DNA of 64,000 bases from the NCBI RefSeq assembly GCF_035046485.1, contig NC_085137.1, forward strand, positions 10,556,252 to 10,620,251, written 5' to 3'. This DNA is from Aedes albopictus. Taxonomy: Eukaryota > Arthropoda > Insecta > Diptera > Culicidae. The position numbers and the translations under genes are program-made. The number at the start of each line of letters is the position of its first letter. The stretch's first letter is position 1. The notes under the pieces were generated by a model. It saw nothing but the letters and a program-made list of their open reading frames with translations, did no database searches and was not told the origin of the DNA. This document shows, one piece after another, positions 1-10,744 of the stretch.

Positions 1-2
1 AT

Positions 3-2129
3 TATATTGTATTGGATGGCGATGGAAACAATCGCACGACCATCTATCACACACCTGCCCCGAACGAAGAAGAAGAAACGGAAGAATTCAGCGGAGATGG
101 TGTAATTGAAGATGTGCCTTCGGCCAGCGGAGCAAGTTACGACGGAGAAATGGAAGACAAACAGTCCTCGGCGATGTTGTCATCTGAAGAAAACATGGAA
201 CTGTCAAAGGATCATTTGAACTTATTCTTGGCGGACTATACTCTACAGGGGAGCAGTGAGTCTCCTTCGAAGAATAAGAAAAAGAAGAAGAAGCATCCAC
301 TGCCGCCGGATGGCAAGATCCATCCAGAACATCTATCGACTATTCTGCATCAGCAGAAGAAATTGAACAAATATGCTTCTCAAATCAAACGGAAGGGAGA
401 TCCAACGGGCGGAATCGGGAATATGTCACCATTCTCGGATAGGCCCGTATTCACGAGCCGTCCGGAAGGCTCGGTCCTGTTCAATGTGCCACAAAGACTT
501 CCAGAAGAGTCCAACTCAAAGCCTCCGCTTATGTCCGAAGATGTGATACGGAGTATTATTGAGATCTCCAAGCAGATGATGACCCAGCAGAAGCCTTCGA
601 TTGAAGAGATGTACGTGAAGCCTATCTTCATCCCAATCTCCGTCAGTTCGCCATCACAGGACTTCACCAGGCTCCCTGAAAATCCGAGCAAAATCGTGTA
701 CCACCAGCTGTTTCCATCGCTTTCCAATCAAAGTTCTCAGTTCAGTACAAAACCGATCGGTATTACAATAACCAACCCTTACACTCTAGGTCAGGCAACG
801 ATTTACGACAACTTGCGCGAACAGATCATGAACGAGTCGATGTACACTAACTATCAAACGTCGTTCATGGACGCCTATGGCAGCCGCTTCCCAATGCAAC
901 CGCCCATGCGCAACGCCCCAATATACCCATACCCACCACCGCCACCGATGGCCTATCCAGTGTTCAGCCAGCCGCAATACCAGTACCCCCACCCGTATCC
1001 CTACTACGACCAATCGTTGATCATGAACCGCCTGAGGAACAATGGCGCCTCAGAAAACGAAGACTCTCAGTCAAACGAAAACGTCCTCTCCGAAGAAGAA
1101 GACACGGCGTCAGCTGAAGTCCCAGAAAAGGACGTTCAAGCTGCCGTCAACATCGAATCAAACGAAGAAGAAAGCGAAGAAGTTTCCGAACCATCCGGAA
1201 CCAAGAAGCTCATTGCAGTTGGTGGATCCATTATGAACTACAACGACTACAAGGACAGCATTCTACCTCTGCTGGACGCCAACCCGGACGACGTCCGTAT
1301 CTCCGTTTTGACTTGTACCCTCGGATCACGGCAACCGAACAAGACCGACTGTACCAAGTACTACGTATGCAACCCCCAGAATGGAGCATTCCAGTCTTTC
1401 ACCTGTCCGTCGTTCACCGCCTTCAACGCAGACACTCGTCTCTGTGACTCTGCCACGTACAAATCCTGCCAGAACGTCAAACAGACTACAACGACTTCCA
1501 AGCCCACCACTCTCTCTCGAATAGCTCAGACTACTACTCATCAGACCAAGCTCTCCTCGGAAGCCAATCAGCTGAAGGAGAATCTCCTGACTGCCCACAA
1601 GTACATCGATATGATCAAAAAGCAGGCCTACAAGATCCTCAGTCGCAACAAGGTTACCACCGAGAACCCCATAGAACCGCCGGAAAATGACGGCATGATC
1701 CGTATTACGGCACCCACCATGTCCAGCATGCTTCCGTCGATCACCGCTCCGACGTTCACCTCGTCCACAACGACGAAGCGACTGAAATCCAAGCCCAAAC
1801 GGAAGCACCAAACCAAGAAGCGGACGTCCGTCAAGTCCGGCCTGCACAAGTCCGTCCTGTCCAAGGCGTCTCGCAAGTCGACGAGTTCGACCACGAGCAC
1901 TACGTCGACAACGACCACCACGACCAGCACGACGGAACCACCGGTGCCCAAAGCGCCCAAATGCAAGAAGAACGGCAAAATGCCCGATCCGGCGGTGAAG
2001 AACAACTACTACGTGTGCTACAAGGCTAGCCCGAAGAAGTTCATCAAGACGAGGATGGCCTGTCCGCACAATCTGGTGTACTGCGAGAGCACAGGGCTGT
2101 GCACTTACGAGAGGAAGTGCAAGAAGTGA
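3..2129 (+). CDS. Chitin-binding (peritrophin-A/CBM14) protein, 3' terminal exon (5' partial)
   Basis: The frame is open from the left edge; the first in-window codons are TAT ATT GTA TTG and there is no credible ATG, so this is the continuation of an upstream exon. It encodes about 705 residues and ends at TGA 2127-2129. The N-terminal two-thirds is low complexity: an acidic stretch, a Lys run, then a Pro/Tyr-rich segment (about residues 285-340). Residues 435-486 form a canonical peritrophin-A domain with six Cys spaced C-x11-C-x5-C-x11-C-x12-C-x7-C. A Thr/Ser-rich mucin-like linker with Lys/Arg patches follows. Residues 651-703 form a second Cys-rich module with altered spacing: the usual second Cys is absent and an extra Cys is present. 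The family binds chitin in cuticle or peritrophic matrix and is secreted; the signal peptide would lie upstream. A cuticular or matrix role is inferred, and the exact orthologue is not recognised. Confidence 0.85.
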   Translation, partial: YIVLDGDGNNRTTIYHTPAPNEEEETEEFSGDGVIEDVPSASGASYDGEMEDKQSSAMLSSEENMELSKDHLNLFLADYTLQGSSESPSKNKKKKKKHPLPPDGKIHPEHLSTILHQQKKLNKYASQIKRKGDPTGGIGNMSPFSDRPVFTSRPEGSVLFNVPQRLPEESNSKPPLMSEDVIRSIIEISKQMMTQQKPSIEEMYVKPIFIPISVSSPSQDFTRLPENPSKIVYHQLFPSLSNQSSQFSTKPIGITITNPYTLGQATIYDNLREQIMNESMYTNYQTSFMDAYGSRFPMQPPMRNAPIYPYPPPPPMAYPVFSQPQYQYPHPYPYYDQSLIMNRLRNNGASENEDSQSNENVLSEEEDTASAEVPEKDVQAAVNIESNEEESEEVSEPSGTKKLIAVGGSIMNYNDYKDSILPLLDANPDDVRISVLTCTLGSRQPNKTDCTKYYVCNPQNGAFQSFTCPSFTAFNADTRLCDSATYKSCQNVKQTTTTSKPTTLSRIAQTTTHQTKLSSEANQLKENLLTAHKYIDMIKKQAYKILSRNKVTTENPIEPPENDGMIRITAPTMSSMLPSITAPTFTSSTTTKRLKSKPKRKHQTKKRTSVKSGLHKSVLSKASRKSTSSTTSTTSTTTTTTSTTEPPVPKAPKCKKNGKMPDPAVKNNYYVCYKASPKKFIKTRMACPHNLVYCESTGLCTYERKCKK

Positions 2130-2234
2130 AGGGGTCCCAAAAAAGAGAGGGAACCGCGGTGAGCTGTAACATAGGATTTCTTAGATTGTAGGTATTTATT
2201 TTTCTGCGAGTATTTATTAGACGTGAGTGAACGA

Positions 2235-2240
2235 ATTAAA
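2235..2240 (+). promoter_or_regulatory. Probable poly(A) signal (ATTAAA) of the chitin-binding gene
   Basis: An ATTAAA hexamer lies about 105 nt after the stop codon, followed by a GT-rich stretch near 2262. It is the best cleavage-signal candidate before the repeats begin. Confidence 0.5.
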
Positions 2241-2595
2241 GATCGTGAGTATGTAGAATGTATTGCGGGTGTTTAATATTCAGTATCCGAATCAGTATAT
2301 CCGAGATGGCCATTTAAGGTGGGTTACTGCGCCATCTAGCCTTCTTTGATCCCATTTTGGCTCCTAAACAGCTTCCTTTATAGAAATTTGTGAAATCGGT
2401 TGGTTGAATGGCTTAATTTTGTGATTTTTCTTCATGGAATTTGAAAACAACATGTCAAATTTTCCGGCTATGCCAGAACCAGTTCCGATAGGGAAAGAGA
2501 AGAATGAGCACCAGATGCTGCTACCAGATGCTGCTATAGAATGTATCTTGAAATTTATTAATTTTCACTTTGAAAACAAACCTTAAGAGGAAAAA
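2241..2595. other. Intergenic spacer without recognised features
   Basis: AT-rich spacer between the chitin-binding gene and the first 12-bp array. No ORF, RNA gene or inverted repeat that I can support. Confidence 0.5.
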
Positions 2596-4111
2596 TTTGA
2601 CGATTTCTTTGTGAATTTCTCCAGGAACATCTTCTGAAATTCTTCCAGGTGTTTCTTCAAGAACTTCTCCAGGAATTCCTTCACAAAGTGCTCAAGGAGT
2701 TTCTCTTCCGTGAATATCTCCATGGACGTTTTGCGGAATTCCGAGAGGGAGTGTTCCAGGACTTATTCCAAGAAATGCTTCAGGAATTCCTTACACGTTT
2801 TTTTTTTCAGATACTTCTGCAATCAAAGAATTCCTCCAGGAATTTTCCCATAGTTTCCTGAAGTGACTTTATCATGGATTCCTTCAGAGATTCCTTCAAG
2901 AATTCATCTTAGGATTTTACCTCGATTTCCTCCGGGAATTTACACAGGAATTTATTTGAAGGTTCTTCCAGTGAATGTTGCAGTGGCTTTTCGAGGATTT
3001 TTTCAGGATTTTCTCCTTCAGAGATTTTTTTAGGGATTTTTTCCATATTCAAGAGATCCGCGAGAGATGGTTCCGATAATTCCGTCTGGAATTCGAAGCA
3101 TTTGAGGAGGAATTTCATCCAGGATTTTTACCAGAGATTGAAAAATTAATCAAGATATTTCTTGAAAATTATGTACGAAAATCCTTTCGGAGTTCATCCA
3201 AGGATTTCTTCAATAATTCGTCCAGAAATTACTGCAAACATGGACTCCATTAGATTTTTTCCAGGAAATCGCTTAGAAAACTCTCCTGGGATTTCCTAAG
3301 AAATTCCTCATGGGATTGCTTCCGGGATTCCTGCTGAGGTTTCTTCAGGTATTTTTTCAAGACTTCCTCAATGGGTTCACCTGGTATTTTTTCTGAGATT
3401 TTTGCAGGAACTCCAGGATTTCTTTTTCGAGAAAATCCCCCAAGTTTCCTTCCTGGAGCTCTTCTTAGGATCTCTACTGAACTTCCTCCTGGAATTTCAC
3501 AGGAATTGTTAAGTTATTCTTTAGTGATACCTCTTGGGATTGCTTTCGGAATTCATCCTGGGGTTTCTTCATAAATCGCTTCAGGGATTCCTTCAGGAAC
3601 AGTTACAGGGATGACTCTTACGGTTTTCCCAAGAACTCTTCTGAGGTTTCCTTCAGGATGTTTCCAAGAAATTCTTCAGAAATTTCTTCAGTACTTCCTC
3701 CTGGGACACTTTCAAGGATTCCTCCTGGGATTCCTCTGGAAGTTTCTGCAAGGATTCCTCTGAGAAATCCAACAATTCGTCCAGAGATTTGTGCCGGGAT
3801 TCTTCTGAACAATCCTCCAGGAATTTTTCTAGAGATTTCTCCAGAAGCTCCAGAACTCCTCTAGGCCAGGTGTTTCTCCATGAGCTTCTCTAGAAAATCC
3901 TTTAGGAATTCCTCCTGAAAGTCCTCTAGAGATTTCTCCAGGATTTTTTCAAGATATTCTTCCAAGAATTCCTCTAAGAGTTCCTATAAGTATGTCTCCA
4001 GGACTTTATCCAAGTATTCCTCCAGGATTCGCTTCAGGGTGTCTTCCTAGAAATATTCCAAGCATTCCTCCAGACATTTTTCCAGAGATTCATCCAGAAA
4101 GCAAGGGAACT
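2596..4111 (+). repeat. 12-bp degenerate tandem array I (left part)
   Basis: Dense degenerate tandem repetition of a 12-bp unit close to ATTCCTCCAGGA. The period is visible because the + strand translates as four-residue repeats (I-P-P-G, with variants such as I-P-S-E) and the - strand as F-L-E-E-type repeats. Units drift heavily (attcctTcag, atttctccag), so several frames stay open by chance; these ORFs are not genes. The array resumes at 4529, immediately after an inserted MITE. Confidence 0.85.
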
Positions 4112-4119
4112 ATTTAGGG

Positions 4120-4520
4120 CAGTGTTGAAAATTTCATTTCGTCATATCTAAATTCAATCGCCTACAGCTAATTTTAGAAGCTGAACCTGAGAATACGGTA
4201 TATGAAAAACTTGTGCGGCTAGACCAGTTCTGCTAGAAAGTCACGGAAAAACCGATATTTTTTTAATATTTAAGGTAAATGTCACGGACCACCTTTGAAA
4301 AATGCTAAATGATATTCACCGTGAATATCATTTGGCATTTTTCAAAGGAAGCCCGTGACATTTACGTTAAATATTCCAAAAATAGCGTTTTTTTCGTGAC
4401 TTTCTAGCAGAACTGGTCTAGCTGCACAAGTCTTTCATATACCATATTCTCAGGTTCAGCCTCCAAAACGAGCTGTAGGTGATTGAATTTAGATATGACG
4501 AAATGAATTTTTCAGCACTG
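4120..4520. mobile_element. 401-bp palindromic hAT-type MITE, TSD ATTTAGGG
   Basis: Ends CAGTGTTGAAAA and TTTTTCAGCACTG are inverted repeats. The arms pair along almost their whole length around a centre near 4310-4332. The exact 8-bp duplication ATTTAGGG flanks it at 4112-4119 and 4521-4528. An 8-bp TSD with CAGTG-type ends fits a non-autonomous hAT element. It is inserted cleanly in the 12-bp array. Confidence 0.93.
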
Positions 4521-4528
4521 ATTTAGGG

Positions 4529-6105
4529 ATTCCTCCAAAGATTCCTTCATGAATTCCTCCAGGGCTTTACTACAGAAGTTCCTTCTGGAATTTGTTTGAG
4601 AATTCCTCAAAGAATTTTTCCAGAGATTCCTCCAGAAATTGCTTCAGGGATCCATCCAAGAATCCCTCCTAAAATTATTCCAGATATTCCTCCAGGTGTT
4701 CCTCAAGGCATTTCTCTAAGCAATCCTCCAAGAAATGTCTCCAGGGGCTCCTGCAGGAATTCCTCCAAAAACTCCACTTGGTATTCCTTCAAACATTCGT
4801 CCTGGAATTCCTCCAAGCATTCTTCCAGTAATCCCTACAGGATTTTTCCAAGAATTCCTTCTGCGATTTCGTCAGTACTTCCTCCGGGGGTTACTTCAGA
4901 AAATCCTCTTTGGATTCCTTCAGGAATTCTTACAGCAAATCCTCCAGGAATTTCAGAAATCCCCTATTGATGCCTTCAAATAATGTTCCAGGAATTCATC
5001 CGGGAATTCCTCAAGGATTTTCCAGGTATTCCTACAGGAACTCCTCCAGGGGTTCCTCCAGAAATTCATCCAAAAAAATTTCCTCCATGGATTCCTCCAA
5101 GAGTCCTTCCAGGGATTACTCTAGCAATCGCTCCAAGGAGTCCTCTAGCAGTTCCTCCAGGAGATCCTCCTGGCATTCCTCAAGGAATTTCTTTAGATTT
5201 TTTTTCCTTCCAGAATTCCTCTGGAGATTCCTCCTGAAATTTTCCAGAAATACAATCAGATAATCCTCCAGGAATTCTTTCAGGGATTGCCCCAGGAATT
5301 CATCCAGATATTTTTCTAGAGATTTCTCTAGGAATTCCTTCAGGAAAAATCAGGACATCCTTCAGATATTCCTTCAGAAATCCCTGCAGGGATTCCGCCA
5401 AGAATTGCTCTTGGGATTTGTTCAAATATTTCTCAAGAGATTCCTCCAGGGATTTCTCCAGGAACTCGTTCAAGAATTCCTCTATGTCCTTCTCCATAAA
5501 TTTTTCCAAAAATCACTTCATGGAATGCTCCGGAAACTCCTCTAGTGATTCCTTCAGAAATTCCTCTCGAGGTCCCTTCAAAAACTTATTCAGGGATTCA
5601 TTAGGAAATTTCTTTTCCTTTTTCAGGGAAGACTATTTTTTAATTAATTCAAGGATTTCTAGGGAAATATCTCCTGCGATTTATATTGGAATTCTTTAGG
5701 ATAATTTTAGAGGAATGCAAGAAGTCGTCCAGGAATTCTTTCTTAATTATTTCCAAAAAATCCTTTAGAAGTGCATCCACGAATTTGTTCAGGAATCCAT
5801 CCACGAAATCCTTCAAAAATACTCCTGCAGTTCCTGCGAAAATTCCTCCAGAAATTCTTCTTTCGATTCTTTCAGGAATATATCTTGAAATTCTTTTTTT
5901 TTCTTCTCCAAGAAGTTATCTATGGATTTCTTTAGGAACTCCTTCAGAGATTCTTCTAGGAGCTTTTTTCAGGGATGTCTTGAGGGTGTTCATTTAGAAT
6001 GAGATTCTTCCAAAAAATGTCAAAAGATTCCTTCAAAAATTCCCCTGAAATGCCTCAAGGGTTTTCTCAAGCGATTGTATTAGGACTTATCCTAAGATTC
6101 GGAGC
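4529..6105 (+). repeat. 12-bp degenerate tandem array I (right part)
   Basis: Same ATTCCTCCAGGA-type unit and orientation as 2596-4111. Good runs with I-P-P-G reading lie at about 4600-5250. The array becomes irregular after about 5600. Confidence 0.85.
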
Positions 6106-6189
6106 CGGATCACAACGTCCGAGGCCATACAGTCCCGGTCGTTAAGTCGCGTTTTTTTGCGAACCCACATTGAAGAGTTTTTTTTTTAT

Positions 6190-6700
6190 TATTTAAACTA
6201 GTGTTTATTGAAAGAAGATTTTCGAAGGAATTCTTAGAATGATTCTAGCCAAAATTCCCCAAAATTTCCTCTTAGTATCCCTTCAAAATGCATCCTTGTT
6301 CCAAAGATTCGTTTGAATACATCTCCAGGGATTCCTCCGCAGATTCTTTCGAGGATTCCCCCAAAAATTTTCCAAGAAATTTCTCAAAAGATTCATCTTG
6401 AAATTCGGTCCACGAGTTTCCCCAGAAATTTATTTCGAAATTCATCCTAGATATCCTTAAGTGATTTTATAGAAAATTCCTTCCATTTATAGGAAAACCT
6501 TCCAGGAGTTTCCAAAGTTTTTTTTTTGGGATTGCTTGAGACAATCCTCCAGGGGTCTCTTATAAAATCCTTCAGGGATTCCTTTTCACAATTCTTAAGT
6601 AATTTTGGTGCAATTTCTGGAAGAACTTCTGATAAATCCCAGGAGTACTAAACACATCCCAGGAGATATTTTTGATGGAACCGTAAGAGTAGTTACTAAA
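6190..6700 (+). repeat. Decayed tail of 12-bp array I
   Basis: Still contains scattered attcctcc/ttccagg units but with many indels. It is separated from the main array by about 85 bp of unrelated sequence with poly-T tracts near 6150-6190, possibly a small retroposed insertion. Confidence 0.55.
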
Positions 6701-6714
6701 AAAATCCCCTTTAA

Positions 6715-6854
6715 AAGGGGCCATTAGACTGTTTGTCATTATGACAAATATTTGCCATTGAAGTCCGACATTTGTCCAAAGTTGCTATGATTCAAGCTGT
6801 GTTGGTTATTTGTTAGGCTTGTTTGGCCAAATATATGTCACGTCTAATGGGGCC
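6715..6854. mobile_element. Short TTAA-flanked MITE
   Basis: TTAA lies at both 6711-6714 and 6855-6858. The ends are imperfect inverted repeats (AAGGGGCCATTAGAC against revcomp GGCCCCATTAGAC). TTAA targets are typical of piggyBac-type elements. It is short (140 bp) and non-coding. Confidence 0.6.
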
Positions 6855-7023
6855 TTAAGAAACTTCTCAAGAAATCCTTGATAGAATTTCTAAAAAAAAA
6901 ATGGCAGCCTATTTATTGTACCCATAAAAAGCCAGAAACGCTCCATAGAAAATCAAAAAGCGCTTCATAAAGAATGAACATAATATGTTAACATATTATG
7001 TTCCATGAGTTTGAAAATGATTT

Positions 7024-7112
7024 TGAAGTTTCTTAGAGGCAACAAAACTAACGAACGGATGAACCGATCAGAATGACTCTTGCATGGTGCGATTCGTATT
7101 CATGGTTTATAA
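7024..7112 (+). mobile_element. Fragment of a Helitron-like repeat
   Basis: This stretch (GGCAACAAAACTAACGAACG through GAATGACTCTTGCATGGT) matches the body of the bounded Helitron at 24633-24933. Neither terminus is preserved here, so it is a relic. Confidence 0.6.
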
Positions 7113-7170
7113 AGGTCCCATTACCCATGACAAATATTTGGCCAAACTGACTAACACAACGTGAATTATA

Positions 7171-7459
7171 CAGTAGACGTTCGCTCAGTGCAAACGGTTT
7201 AACTGCAATGCTTTTTAACTGCAAGTCCGCTAAGTGCAACAATTTTGCAGTTATCGCACCGCTATCTGTCAAAAACAAAACGTCAACAGCGTTGCGATGT
7301 TTTTCGGATGCACTACAGCTGCATTACGATGTTTTCGAGTGCATTCCGGCTGCGTCCAACAGCAATTGACAACTGTTTGACGGCTGTCAGTCGTTGCAGT
7401 TAGCGAATTTCATTCGGTAACTGAAACGTAAACATGTTGCACTTATCGAACGTCTACTG
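7171..7459. mobile_element. 289-bp TA-flanked pogo/mariner-type MITE
   Basis: Perfect 13-bp terminal inverted repeat CAGTAGACGTTCG / CGAACGTCTACTG, extended imperfectly by ..AGTGCAA. A TA dinucleotide lies on each side (7169-7170 and 7460-7461). The interior is non-coding. A decayed relative lies near 52765-52830. Confidence 0.85.
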
Positions 7460-7510
7460 TACAAAGTGCCGAAACGCCGGGCAGAACAAAACTATCCGTT
7501 TTGATCCCCT

Positions 7511-7757
7511 CTAGGGGCAAGACACTGTGCAAACGAGAGTAACTCTGAGAAATTCTGAGTAACTCTTTTCACCAATGATCGACGAAATTCGTGGAAAAAC
7601 ACCCCTAAAACTGCAAGAAAAGCGAGATATTGGGCAATATTGTTTTGATTTTGCGATAAATCAGGCAACACTAAAGCAAAAACGGGAGCAATCCAGAGAA
7701 ATTCTGAGCAACTCTGTGAAGGAAAATGCACTCTCCAGCACAGTGTCTTGCCCCAAG
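7511..7757. mobile_element. 247-bp MITE, TSD GATCCCCT (copy 1 of family)
   Basis: Terminal inverted repeats of about 20 bp share the core GGGGCAAGACACTGTGC. The direct 8-bp duplication GATCCCCT lies at 7503-7510 and 7758-7765, a hAT-type length. A second copy with its own TSD lies at 13777-14032. The short ORFs on both strands here are incidental. Confidence 0.92.
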
Positions 7758-8093
7758 GATCCCCTAGACTGCGAGAGCCAGTTAAAATCTTCAAAGTAAT
7801 TAAAAAACAAACTTTGCCTTAAAAAATCACCCCCCGCACGTGAAACATTTCTCCCATATTGAAGGGGCGCGACAGAGCTGTGCGATATGTATCGTGCGTT
7901 TCGTATACCTACCTTGCATGCAACACTGTACCTTATCATCCGAAACGTCACTTTACTTTTGTGTTTACAAACAAAGTTCTACCTATAGCATCTAGTTTCG
8001 CAGTCAAGTTCAAATCATCACAACTTATATCCTCATTGATCGGTTAATTATTGAATGAGTTTTCGTGGGTTTTAATTGTTAATTGATTAAACA

Positions 8094-9242
8094 ATGACTG
8101 AACAACAACAACAACGGGAACAACTGAACGTGGCCGAGTTGGTGGAGAACGAGAAGAATAAAACCAACGTCAACTGTACGCACTGCGGCTCACTCATGCT
8201 GAAACCGGGCAGTGCCGATTACGTGGAAAGCGAGGTAAGTACCAAGAGGAATGATTACGATTGATAATGTAAAATTGTATTGATAGCAGAACCGTTCGTT
8301 TTGAAAAATTGTCATATATAGAATTGAGTAATTGTGGCAGTTAAATTGTAATTTTAAATATGTAATGTCTTTAACTTTAAGAATCAAAACATTTTTAATG
8401 GTGATGACTCACCAGGGTAAACCATGTATTTTGAACAGGCAAAAGACAATGCTAGAAAAAATATTGAATTTCTTCTTTAGAAACCAATCGATGATAATGT
8501 ACATTTGGCTCATAAGCTTGTTATATGACTGTATTTTGCGTTTCTGGTATAATAAATTCTCTAACAAATGTAATTCAATCTGAGAAATTTACGGTTTCTA
8601 AAACCCTGCAGGGAAATGCATTTTGAACCCCGAATATATGTTTTGGACACCCTCTAGTAAATATAATTTAATCTTATTTCCATGCCATGACATTTGGATA
8701 CATTAACAAACATTCGGCAAGTTATCAAATTTAGCAATTCACTTCCGCGACACCTTTTCTAGAAAATCACGTGCTGTTTTACAATTGTTGTCGATAAATA
8801 TTATGTACCTGAGTGCTTCTTCCCAAACAAATATATTTTTAATTTGCAAGTAAAAATCTAAACTTCAAGGAAATTTATTAAATCTAGTTATGAATCAAAC
8901 GTTCCGTGTGTACTGAAAACGATTTGATAACCAGTCTAATCTATACACGTTTTATTGTCCTTTTTACCTCTGATCTTATTTCAGTTCAATCTGCCAGAAC
9001 CATACAAGAAGAAACATCCCGCGCCAGCATCCAGCCCAGCCGAATTTGCCTGCGAGAAGTTGACTCAATTCTGGGTCGTCAACGACATGTTCACCTTCGA
9101 AAACATCGGATTCTCGAACACGGTCGATCAAACCAAGTATCTGATCTGTGCTGACTGCGAAATTGGCCCGGTCGGGTATCACGATCTCCAGACGAAACGA
9201 TGCTACGTGGCACTGCAGCGGGTAAAGCACGTGGATGCTTGA
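8094..9242 (+). CDS. Mss4: MSS4/RABIF guanine-nucleotide exchange factor homologue (2 exons)
   Basis: Exon 1 is 8094-8234 (ATG to donor GTAAGT) and exon 2 is 8985-9242, after acceptor TTATTTCAG, ending in TGA. The join is in phase 0 and gives 132 residues, the normal family size (about 120-125). The N-terminus is Gln-rich. One Zn-binding pair is C28-x2-C31 (CTHCGS) and the second is C102-x2-C105 in CADCEIGPVGYH, the family hallmark; FWVVNDMFTFENIGF also matches MSS4 closely. MSS4 proteins bind nucleotide-free exocytic Rab GTPases (Rab8/Rab10 group) in the cytosol and act as chaperone or weak GEF; Drosophila stratum is the fly homologue. The 750-bp intron holds no gene I can support. The start is the first ATG in frame with the zinc-binding core. 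Confidence 0.95.
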
Positions 9243-9382
9243 GGTGGACCGACTACTCTTGGACATTGAATCCGAGAGCTAGGGAGTTTTTTTTTTTCGT
9301 TCCATACACTGTTCGGATGTATTTGATTCTGCAATTATTTTATTTCTTAGGACTGTCCTAAAACTATTTACTCTTAACAAGA

Positions 9383-9388
9383 AATAAA
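9383..9388 (+). promoter_or_regulatory. Poly(A) signal of Mss4 (AATAAA)
   Basis: Canonical AATAAA about 140 nt downstream of the Mss4 stop codon. Confidence 0.65.
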
Positions 9389-9689
9389 ACTAGAACCTAT
9401 TTTCTGAATGAAATTGTTTAGAACAATTTAAAATTTGAAGAATATCATATAGCTGTAAATTTCCGAAAAATGCATAAAATATTCTCAGATTTTCACTGTA
9501 AGTTTATCAACTAGTTGTGTATCAGTGGTCCAAATTTGGAAAAGATCGGGCTATTCTATACGAAATTAGACAGATTCTAGTAAAAGGTATAATTATCCGA
9601 TAGCCAAATTTGAGCTGTTATATCTCCGGATTCAATGAAATTTTGAGCTAACATGACTTATATAATGAGCCTTGGTTAACTAGAGGGCC
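9389..9689. other. Intergenic spacer
   Basis: AT-rich sequence between the Mss4 poly(A) signal and the Copia relic. Nothing recognised on either strand. Confidence 0.5.
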
Positions 9690-9989
9690 ACCGAGAAAAA
9701 GAAAAAGAAGAAAAGTGATTCGAAGAAGACCAGTGCGCATTTTGGTAGTGATGGTAAGGGTGTGTGCTTTATTGCTACAGAACCTATTCCGAAGAAGAAG
9801 CTAGAAGTGACATGGATTGTGGACTCGGGGTAATCGGAGCATATCGCGAACAATCGTGAATTATTCTAACCTATGAAGATTGCCGTTGCCAAACAAGGGC
9901 AATCGATTGTTGCGAAGCACCGTGGAGTGATTCGTCTGCGTTCGAACGTGAACGGAGAATCGATTCCGATAACAAAAGAAAAATAACGC
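9690..9989 (+). pseudogene. Degenerate Copia gag-pol fragment, part 1 (protease region)
   Basis: Conceptual translation on + gives a Lys-rich gag tail and then a protease-type motif reading W-I-V-D-S-G followed by a stop and H-I-A-N-N-R-E. Several stops or frameshifts interrupt it. The coding similarity resumes at 14629 (DILYIPEASVNFLSV), so the intervening 4.63 kb (a BEL/Pao-type element) was inserted into it. The reading is typical of Ty1/copia polyproteins; the element is dead. Confidence 0.75.
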
Positions 9990-10306
9990 TGTAAATTTCT
10001 GCACTACAGTTTCGGCCGATTGCCGTAAAATTGCCTCCAGCCTGTTTTGGATGACACGTGCTTGCCGCCCGGTTGCTGCGATGCGATGCGAAAGAGGTCG
10101 ATCGTCGGCGGCGCGGTCTCTCCTGACCAACCGGCTCGAGTCTTCGTGTCGCTGACGACCGACGACGTGCGCGTCGCGACGTCGCGAAGTCGCGATGTCT
10201 GATGGAGCGCAAATATTGTTGTCGCGGTTGGGTCGCGATGTTCGATGATGCGCGAATGCTGACGATTCGCATCTCTGCGCATAGGGTGCTAAACTGGTAT
10301 GCCACA
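9990..10306 (-). repeat. 3' LTR of the BEL/Pao-type element
   Basis: 317-bp TG...CA repeat. It matches the split LTR at 12869-13048 plus 14515-14623 with only a few substitutions, apart from about 30 bp (GCGCGTCGCGACGTCGCGAA-like, near 10167-10196) absent from the other copy where an insertion sits. Confidence 0.9.
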
Positions 10307-10322
10307 TCTTCCTTCTCCTCTC
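10307..10322 (-). other. Polypurine tract of the BEL/Pao-type element
   Basis: On the minus strand GAGAGGAGAAGGAAGA abuts the TGTGGCATACC start of the 3' LTR, which fixes the orientation of the element. Confidence 0.75.
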
Positions 10323-10373
10323 GACAAAAAACACACAAAAAAAAGGCTACCATCTCCCAGCTACATAATGTAT

Positions 10374-10408
10374 ACGGCCTTCATATGCGTCTAGAATATG
10401 AAGGCCGT
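10374..10408. repeat. 13-bp perfect hairpin
   Basis: ACGGCCTTCATAT and its exact reverse complement ATATGAAGGCCGT are separated by 9 nt. It lies just inside the BEL/Pao-type element; function unknown. Confidence 0.7.
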
Positions 10409-10744
10409 CCACCCTATTGATTTTTAGTAAATCAGGGTAATTTAATTGATTCTAGGCAAACCCACTAAGCCAATAACAGAAACATTTCGTTGCCAGAATC
10501 TTAGACGATCTCACACTTAAGAGTCGTGTGCCAGTTATATTCAAAAATTTTACTTCTTAGCTGTTAAAATTTGCTTCTTCGAGGTCATGTACGTTTTTTT
10601 AATAAACCTGCACTTGTTTCTCACCTGCACAACACCGAAAGGGTCCGTTCGCATGGTTGGAACCACATCTCGTTATTTAGAGACGACTATGGTTTGACCA
10701 AATGCATAAATGACCACCATGTTTTCATTATACTCCCCCATTAC

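Noticed and set aside
1326..2069. 247-codon minus-strand ORF opposite the chitin-binding exon
   Set aside because: Arg/Gly-rich shadow of the Ser/Thr/Lys-rich coding strand; no features.
2649..5997. Many ORFs of 60-125 codons in array I, reading IPPG- or FLEE-type repeats
   Set aside because: They are products of the stop-poor 12-bp unit, occur in several frames of both strands, and have no start context, conservation or domain.
9861..10353. Minus-strand ORFs of 157 and 160 codons over the BEL/Pao-type LTR
   Set aside because: They lie in LTR and flanking relic sequence and recur partly in the other LTR; no domain.
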